Source of the DNA: Branchiostoma lanceolatum
Taxonomy: Eukaryota; Chordata; Leptocardii; Amphioxiformes; Branchiostomatidae
Assembly (NCBI RefSeq): GCF_035083965.1
Contig: NC_089732.1
Span: 14,428,424-14,492,423 of the forward strand
Length of the DNA stretch: 64,000 nt
Reading direction: 5' to 3'
Made by a program: the position numbers and the translations under genes. Of this stretch, positions 56,440 through 64,000 are shown in pieces (the stretch's first letter is position 1; every line of letters begins with the position of its first letter). The notes under the pieces were generated by a model. The model searched no databases and was not told where the DNA came from. It worked only from the letters and a program-made list of their open reading frames with translations.

Positions 56440-59400
56440 TCAAATGTCTTGCCTGGGATATTTGACTCCGACGCAGGTGAGGTTGTCTCTAAACAGGTGA
56501 TGCCGTATCCTCATATTACGATATGCCTTATCCGTAACACGATACTTCTGATACAGTTCGACATCGACGCCCTCGGTCGTTTTGTTGTGGCCAACTATGA
56601 TATTACTGCAGACCGCAATACGCAGCTTTCCCAACCCGGAAGTAAAGAACTCTATTTGAATAGGAGAAGAAGAAGAAAAACTTAAGTTTCAAACATATAT
56701 ATTTGTTACTAATAACTTAGGCTTTGACTGTCTTTAATCCATATCTGCAAATACCATTTAAAATTTAATAGAAATGTGAAGTACTAGATTAGCAATGCAT
56801 TAAAATCCCGTACGGATAATACAGATATGGTAAGTTGCAAATAGATTGGCCAAGACAGTTTAGGATGTCTTAACGTAGTCTATAAAAAAAGATTGATTTA
56901 AGACAAGGTTGTATGCTAATAGTTGAATTAGCTACTGTTGTTTTAGTACCTCCGTGTGAGAAGAGAATAATAATTTATTAACAACATTTCATATTCAATG
57001 AATATCTTTACCTTGGTGTCCCAGTCGGCTCTGTGCAAGGTGCGGATCGAACCCAATGGCCTTGACCTCAGCCGTTGATGCAAGAAAGAAATTTTCTGTA
57101 TGGTCCACAGCGTAGCATCCTGGAGTACACAATATAGAACACACATTCATCAACGTCATGCATTCAATGCGATATGCATCCTTTAAAGACCATCTTTCAT
57201 AGTACAGTTAGAGTTCCACGAACTCATACCTTAGCCAGGTGATGTTGACTTTTTCGAGTGATGTGCTATAGATATGTCCATTGATAATCATCTATTCCCA
57301 AATAACACAAATTGGTCAAAGTCTATAATTTTTTTAAAGGTAATAATTGTAATCAATCCATTAGTTGCAACTTTTATCAAAATACGCCCAAAATAGTTAA
57401 TCAAAATATGCCATTGTATGTAGCATCGTAATCAGGGTTACAGTCAATCAAATTAAGACTACTTCTAATCACATTTTATAAAGGTAAAACGCATTTCTCT
57501 CGTGTCTTAACTGTGTGTAACCATGCAATCCATTGGTTCTACTAAGATGTCAGTTGTAGAAAACAAAAGGTACTGATTGAATAGCCGTATTACCTGGAAA
57601 TTCAGGTACCGTGTGGTACCATCCGCGTAGCTTCTCGTAACAGGCATGTTCAGAGTCTCCCAACACACGAATGGTAGTGGCGAACATCTCCAAATCCTCG
57701 TACACCCCTCCTACCTGTGATCAATGAATAAAACAGGAAAACAATCTTATAGACTTCGTAAAACAAACTTTTGTCTTCAATTGAAATACCATTCTTAGAC
57801 GAGTCTATTGCAAAGTAGTGTAACTCATATTATCACTACATGTCCCTTCTTTGGCCAAACGTTTATTTCATAAAAATCTCATAGCTTTCAGAGGCTCTAA
57901 ATAAGGGCATCGGGTTCTTACAGATTTTAAAAATCTATTGGGGATTGAACTGTCTCTAAGGCACGGTATTGGAATACGGAGCCCATCTTTCACCACCACC
58001 TCCCCAGAAAATTAATCTGGATTGAGTGAAAAAAGTATTTTAATCGCCCTCCCTAATAACGCACCATTTTGTGACCCCTCGATGCAGTGTCCACTAGTCT
58101 ATCAGCTATGAATATAATGGACTGCACAACCTACCAAGTTTCTACGGAATGGTCACTATAATTCATGACTTACCACATGGAAATCTGTTCTGTCCAGCAG
58201 AGCAACGAGGACTTCTAACTTTGTGTAAGGCTTCAGATAATGGTCATCGTCCATATACAGGAAATACTCGGTATACACTTGTGAAAGCCCCAGATTTCGT
58301 CCAGCAAAGAACCCCTACCGAAAAATAAAAGCATGAAATTTAGCTCTAAACAACAAATTAAAAAATTAAAAAATCTAAGCAATGCCATACATAGATTGTA
58401 TGAAATATTTTCATTAGTTTATTCTTTTGATAAATTGTAATTTCTATTGCATTTATGTACTATGTATCGTATTAGAAGGTAATCTCGGAGTACTGGTATT
58501 TCAATAATGGCAATTCCAAAAAATATAACCAAACCCACCGACCTGCCAGACATGAGTCACATTGAAAAACGAACGTCAAATTAATCTTTTATAAACGTAT
58601 TGCCTGGGATTTTAACTTTTTTTTTGTCTTAAAATGTAACGTCAACTGTCACAATTCCGCTTTAAGACCACCATTTAAAGCAAAAGTGTATTCGAGGCCT
58701 GCTCTAGAATGTCTTGAACACCTTGGGGATCACCCAATCAATTTAGCATATCTTCTTTTAAGATATTTAAAAATTCAACGGTTTTTTAGTGAAAAGTGGT
58801 ATGAAGTACCAAGCAGAATTAAAAGAGTTGATGTTGAATAGAACGTTATTGCACGACTATTGTAGCAGGTACAAAGTATGGCAACAACAGTTAACATAGA
58901 ACAAGACATAAATATGGAAAAAAACTATTCGCTACAACAAAATGACTATCTAAGGTTTAACATGATTCAAGTTGGGCTAATTATGAGTATCATTATTTTT
59001 ATAATAACAAAACAATTTTTATGTTTTTGCATATTTTAACACAGTGTGAGCTGTTGTATCTAAATATATAGTCAAATCTATCTGTAGCATTGGGCGTCTT
59101 AAAATCTGAAATACTTGAATTGATTAAGGTGAAATATATTAAGAAGTTTACCTTAAACTGCGGCATCATGTAGTGATCAGTGTTCTCGCCCTGGAAGCTC
59201 TCGAACTTTTGGTACGGTGTGTCGTCTGCAACAATGATTCTTGTTCCAGGATACAGCTCTCCTACTGATCTGACCAAACGTCTCAGATTGCTGTACCGAA
59301 GGAAGGTCTTTACCACCACACTGACTCTGTCCTGGATTCTCTCTGCAATTTTAAGGTAAGAAAGTAAATATGATTCATCGTGTGGATTAATCCATGAATA

Positions 59401-62400
59401 GATTCATCAGGTTGGTAAGTCACTGAATAAAAGTACTTTTTTTTTACACAACCAAGAGATTTTTTCCGCTGACGTTTCAGTGACCATCTGCCACCTTCTT
59501 AAAGGCAATTTTGACTGGTTCACATAGCAATGCAGCACAGGTGATGCTGCTTATACAAATGAGATGCATTCCCAAACGCAAAATATTTACGTATGTACAT
59601 ATGTACGTTTGGGACCGCATAGTGATGTCATCTCCTGTGATTGTACATATGTAAATATTTTGCGTTTGGGAATGCATTTCAATATGTATAAGCAGCAACA
59701 CCTGTGCTGCATTGCTATGTGAACCAGTCAGAATTGCCTTAAAGAAGGTGACAGATGGTCACCGAAACGTCGGTAAAATAAATTTCTTGGTTGTGTAAAA
59801 ATAGTATTTTTATTCGTGTGGAGTAATGACTAGAATGTTTGGGCTAGAATCAAGAGGTTCTGGGTTAAATCCCATGACATGCCCAGATGTTGTATTCTTT
59901 CGAAATGCACTAAAACAATTTTCATCACTTAACACAGGCGAATATGGGAACTTAGCTTCGACTAGGGTCGTTAAATTCAAATCTAAGGACATCTGGATCT
60001 TAAAGAGAACGTTTTGAGAACCAACCATCCTGACGAAATAAAGCAATCGTTACGGTTCATCTCGGTTCCTGGCCAAACTCATTTCCATCCTGACTAACTA
60101 TAACGCTAGCCCTTAGTAAGTTAATTTAGTAACATTGGCTACATGTTAGTGGAACCAAGAAATAAATACATGACATTAGTATTTCCGATCAATTTCGCCA
60201 TTTGGATTTCCTTTTTATCTAAGAACAATTGAATGCATGTTGAGTTAAGTGCTTATAAGGCTGTATAAAATGATTTCAAAATCGTAGATTTTGTCGACTA
60301 TTTGAAATACACTGCACGATTTACCCTACCTTTCGACACATCAGAATTCCAAAAAATCATGCAATTAGTCAAAATCCAACAGAACAGACCCTGAGCAATA
60401 GTTAAAACATGAAACATTCCACCCGTGAATAGTTTCATCAGGTTGGTAAGTCACTGAATAAAAAAAAACTTTTTTTTCACAACCGAGAGATTTATTCCAC
60501 CGACGTTTTGGTGACCATCTGTAACCTTCTTCAATGCAATTCTGACTGGTTCACATAGCAATTTTTTTATCGATAGTTGTGTATGTGTTACACTTCTGTA
60601 CGTTTGGTACCGCATAGTGATGTCATCCCCTGTGATTTTACATATGCAAATACTTTGCGTTTGGGAATGCATCTCATTAGGTATAAGCAGCAACACCTGT
60701 GCTGCATTACTATGTGAACCAGTCAGAATTGCCTTGAAGAAGGTGACAGATCGTCACCGAAACGTCGGTTAAATAAATCTTGGTTGTGTAAAAAAAGAGC
60801 CTTTTTATTCAGTGATTTATTCAATGACTTACCAACCTGATGATGAATTTCTTATATTCACGGATGAAACATTACATATTTAGATGCTTTATAAGTTATA
60901 ACCATAAAAAAAGGCTGTAAAAAGTTTGAAAAGCTCGTACCTCCACCCTGTTCATATAGCCAGGGGATCAGCCGATGACGTATGTGAATTGGCATGGTGA
61001 TGCTGAATTTCTTATAATGTATTTTCACTGAAAGTTGAAGTAAAGAAGAGAAATGAATTAAATCTCGCAAATATATCTGTTTACATTATCACCGTACTCA
61101 CTAGGATGCGACAAAGGTTATAGTTTACGCATGTTCATCATTAAATGAATATATGGCTGCACCGTGGCCGTGTAGACAATATGAGCGGTACAGTGACTAT
61201 AATTACTCCGGGAAGGAGGATGACTTCCTTCTGGGAGTATTAGAAATGCTTTTGTTTGCGCGTTCGCAGCTAAAACTCACGATCCCGTCGTCGCATTGGT
61301 GTGTAACTTGGCATATCGTATGCCAGGTTGGGCGTGGTGATGCACGATGTCTTTGTTACACCGTAACTACTTTTATCGTCAATGTAATATCGTAATTGCA
61401 CCCCTATATTGACGCGCATGTGGCACTGCCCTCCCATAGGGACCATGCTTCAAATCCGTTCCGCATCGCTGAATGTCGTAAGCAGATACAGGGTAGATTA
61501 TTTCGCTACTTGCTGTGCTCGTGTAGTCACTGTTAAAATTTAAAATAGACAGCGTGCATCACCACACGCAACCTAGTTCTATTTCCATCTTCTTTCTCTG
61601 GCTATTTGCTCAAGTACGATGATAATGATGAGAATATCAATTGACACTAAGTATTCAGGCCAATACTCATATACTATCTTTAAAGGAGTCCTAAAGTCCA
61701 GAGGGGGGAGTTATTTTCCAATAGATGATAATTTTAGGAAGTAAAAATGAATACTTTTTACAGTATACGATAAAGTACCCACTAGTCCCGTGCGCAGCAA
61801 AAAGCATTCAGTATTCTAACGAATTCCCCAGATGACCATCTATTTTCTGATTAACTGAATTAAACAACCTCAGCCTATGGCTTACTACAATGTGCCTGAC
61901 AAGGCCTGGCAAAAGTTAGATTACAAAAAGAATGTCAGGGTGGTTAAAACTCGTCTTGGTTTGTGTTCTTCTTTATTTTTTTAACAATTGGCCTTTTTAA
62001 TGTGCTTAACCCCCCTCATCTATGCCAAAAATATTCACCATTAAAGATGTATGTTTACACATAGGGAATACATGGGTAGGGTCTTCAAGGGTTTAGTGAG
62101 TATCATATTGTTTTAAAAAACACACCTTGTGTAATTCACCATAAGCAAAATTCTGTAAAAAGTCGGCTGATTATGTATTCATCGATACATAATCTAGTAA
62201 AACATACCACCGACTTCTGGAGTTTAGGACTCCTTTAAGTACTTTATACATAAGATTGTACGGGAGCTAGTATCATAGAAATCATACATGAGTATGTGTC
62301 CATTTTTAAGAATACATTAAATCTGTTATGAAGAAAGCTTACCTAGATCAAACGCGTTGGTATCAAACTCAGTGTTCAGGTACACAAAGTGCCGCAGCTG

Positions 62401-62935
62401 CCGATTTAGCAGGAGTGGTCTTGTTGTCTGAATGGTCATGTCGTTCGTATTCTCGCCTGAAACATTTGCACTTGGTACATTTGCAAGTTGTCTGAAAAAC
62501 CCCTTTTCACACTGAAGCCGAACCTGTAAGTTGATTTAAAGATACATCAATAGTAAGATTACTAATACGTGCGTATCTTAAAATGAACAATATCGAAATT
62601 CATCGAAATATGAAAGACGTAATAACTATTGTCTTTTTAATTTTACAATCATCGCATAACAATTCAAATACATAAGCACAGTTAAAGATATCCTTCAAGC
62701 AAACTTATAGTCTAAAACATATTCAAGTATATGTAATCCATAAGTTTTATTGAAGCAGTTGACGTGACATGAGAAACAACGAAAATGATTATAGAACTGG
62801 AGAAATTTATACAAACATCATATCAGTGATGAGGTGTCAACTATATATGTATGATTATGTAATAATTTTATGAGCTTACCGTATGTACTGTATTGGTGAC
62901 AATGCTCTTTGAGTCAAACCAGGAGATTCGAAGGC
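56440..62935 (-). CDS. B4GALNT-like glycosyltransferase, 3' part (8 exons seen, 5' end outside window)
   Basis: Minus-strand exons 62935-62880, 62523-62343, 61027-60941, 59342-59152, 58314-58174, 57714-57594, 57119-57012 and 56651-56440 (TGA at 56442-56440) join in phase into about 365 residues. Hallmarks: VVVKTFLRYSNLRRLVRSV, YPGTRIIVADD, FFAGRNLGLSQV, the DXD metal site in LYMDDDHYL, EDLEMFATT, and GLGKLRIAVCSNIIVGH. These match beta-1,4-N-acetylgalactosaminyltransferases (B4GALNT1/2 type), Golgi type II enzymes that add GalNAc to glycolipids or glycoproteins. The N-terminal membrane anchor would lie beyond 64,000. Acceptor specificity cannot be read from sequence. Introns are full of palindromic repeats. 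Confidence 0.85.
59404..59818. mobile_element. ~415 bp palindromic element, full copy
   Basis: The left half (ACACAACCAAGAGATT, GACGTTTCAGTGACC, GGAATGCATT-type blocks) is mirrored by the right half (TTTGCGTTTGGGAATGCATT, AGAAGGTGACAGATGGTCACC, GAAACGTCGG, TTCTTGGTTGTGTAAAAA). Inserted in an intron of the glycosyltransferase gene. Confidence 0.8.
59820..60110 (+). mobile_element. Strongly diverged SINE
   Basis: A head like GTGTGGAGTAATGACTAGAA with a decayed box B (GGGTTAAATCCC) and CCCAGATGTTGTATTCTTTC resembles the SINE body GATGTTGTGCCCTTTGG. No intact function expected. Confidence 0.45.
60425..60848. mobile_element. ~425 bp palindromic element, second full copy
   Basis: Same family and orientation as 59,404-59,818. 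The right arm reads CTTGAAGA, a GGTGAC/GTCACC hairpin, GAAACGTCGG. The centre differs (TCGATAGTTGTGTATGTGTT), matching the centre of the partial copy at 9,448-9,690. Confidence 0.8.
61328..61571. mobile_element. Small inverted-repeat element
   Basis: Ends TTGGGCGTGGTGATGCACGA and (inverted) GTTGCGTGTGGTGATGCACG. No coding capacity. Confidence 0.5.
61678..62241. mobile_element. ~560 bp non-autonomous DNA transposon
   Basis: Terminal inverted repeats CTTTAAAGGAGTCCTAAAGT (left) and, inverted, ACTTAAAGGAGTCCTAAACT (right) enclose AT-rich non-coding DNA. Lies between two glycosyltransferase exons. Confidence 0.7.
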
Positions 62936-63189
62936 CTGCAGGGCAAAGTTAACAAGAAAACATATTTTTTTAAATATCTACACTGTTTCGTTGCTCAGAA
63001 TTGATTGCGGTTCCTGATTCCTAGCTAGACGTTACAGCGACTTTCGTAAGGTCTTCTACAATTATGCATATACATGCAAACAACAAACAACGGTTTACAA
63101 AATGATTAATTGTACAAGTATATGAATAACATGTCGAGTTTAACGTATCATCTACACTACTACTTCTAAGAACTCAACATCCTTTGATA

Positions 63190-63400
63190 TATTTACCTAT
63201 TTGCACACAGTAAGGGATGTTTCGTTCTAGAATGTATTTGAATTTATCTATAGACTGGAATGTATCACATTCTGTTAAACAAACGGAAAGAAGGTTGAAC
63301 AGCTTTGAGCATTTATCATGATATCGTGGACAATCTAGGATAAAGTGTCGTTCATCTTCAATTTCATTTGGAAAGAATGGACAAAAACTCTGGTCATATG
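63190..63400 (-). pseudogene. LINE retrotransposon C-terminal fragment
   Basis: The minus strand reads an open stretch with CPFFPNEIEDERHFILDCP, then FKYILERNIPYC. The C-P-x-F/C...E-x-E-x-H-F-x-x-x-C-P spacing is the zinc-knuckle-like tail found after the reverse transcriptase in many non-LTR elements. The rest of the element is missing, so this is a dead 5'-truncated copy. Confidence 0.65.
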
Positions 63401-64000
63401 ATTGGAGAAGTAAAAGGCGGTGGAAGGAGAGGGATGGGCTTCGCCTTCCAATACCGAAGTCTAGATACAGTGAATAAAGACCAACTACCCCATGTCTTAA
63501 AAGGGCTATGGAGTGGGACTACCTTTACCCTTGTGCAAATACAAGGTATGCTCAAATACAGAAAAGGCAGCAATAGGATGAATGCGTTACCATCAAGCTG
63601 CACTGCTCTCAGTGGCCTGACGTAGAGACCATGAGAAGGATAGCTGATGGGCGACGATCCATCGACATGGCTGTGAATGCTTTTTAATATTATTTGCCTG
63701 GAAAATAATGGGGAAAATATTCCAGGTCAAAATAACACTCTGAACTTCAGGATAATTCATCAATACAGCGATGATAAAGTCAGCATATCATATCAGACCT
63801 TTCTATCCGAAATTATAACGATAACAAAGGTGCAAATGCAAAAAAAATAAACTACAAACGTACAGATAAACTATTTCGATAACGAAGAAGAATATCTAAA
63901 GATTGCAAATGTACGTCACAGATTAACCGTTACAAAAGTAGGACAAGTTGCAACAAATTGCGAATCGAATCAGGAAGACATAACCGCATTCATCTAGAGC

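Noticed and set aside
61153..61395. 80-codon open frame
   Set aside because: Overlaps a small inverted-repeat element; no recognisable protein.

Overview
The window looks like genomic DNA of an invertebrate deuterostome, most likely a lancelet (Branchiostoma). The basis is intron-rich secreted mosaic genes (IgGFc-binding domain, von Willebrand D, EGF and C-type lectin modules), tRNA-derived SINEs, and many palindromic or foldback elements in the introns. The species call is inference; no sequence search was possible.

Layout. 1-5.2 kb: non-coding, with ATGCAAAT-rich repeats and a diverged duplicated segment. 5.25-50.4 kb (+): one large gene. I reconstructed 28 coding exons with compatible phases, about 1,960 residues, lacking only a start codon. 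Order: hydrophobic leader, dibasic site, EGF, IgGFc-binding domain, acidic DxDxDG repeats, calcium-binding EGF, three VWD-C8-TIL assemblies (each with a GDPH motif) with interspersed EGF-like units, EGF, C-type lectin domain. 50.4-55 kb: its last coding exon plus 3'UTR is present twice in a ~2.06 kb direct duplication. 56.4-63 kb (-): the 3' part of a B4GALNT-like glycosyltransferase, convergent with the first gene. 63.2-63.4 kb: a LINE fragment.

The most striking feature lies inside the intron that separates exons 21 and 22 of the large gene (21,871-42,864). It holds an apparent ~20.7 kb DNA transposon (about 21,998-42,660) bounded by related inverted ends. It contains (i) a ~5.5 kb satellite of about 22 units of ~251 bp, (ii) a two-exon gene joining an RFX-like winged helix, a coiled coil and a complete protein-kinase domain, (iii) a three-exon 981-residue CACTA/EnSpm-type transposase on the minus strand, (iv) a multi-exon basic/coiled-coil accessory protein, and (v) ~164 bp subterminal repeats at the right end. 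A 224 bp MITE-like copy of the left end sits in another intron of the same host gene (12,169-12,392). The host exons on either side keep phase 0, so splicing could remove the whole element.

Other points: hammerhead-ribozyme-like cores in several foldback repeats (best at 43,255-43,302), a 5' splice donor triplicated by a 78 bp tandem repeat, and a GC-AG intron. All exon models come from reading splice signals and phases by eye.
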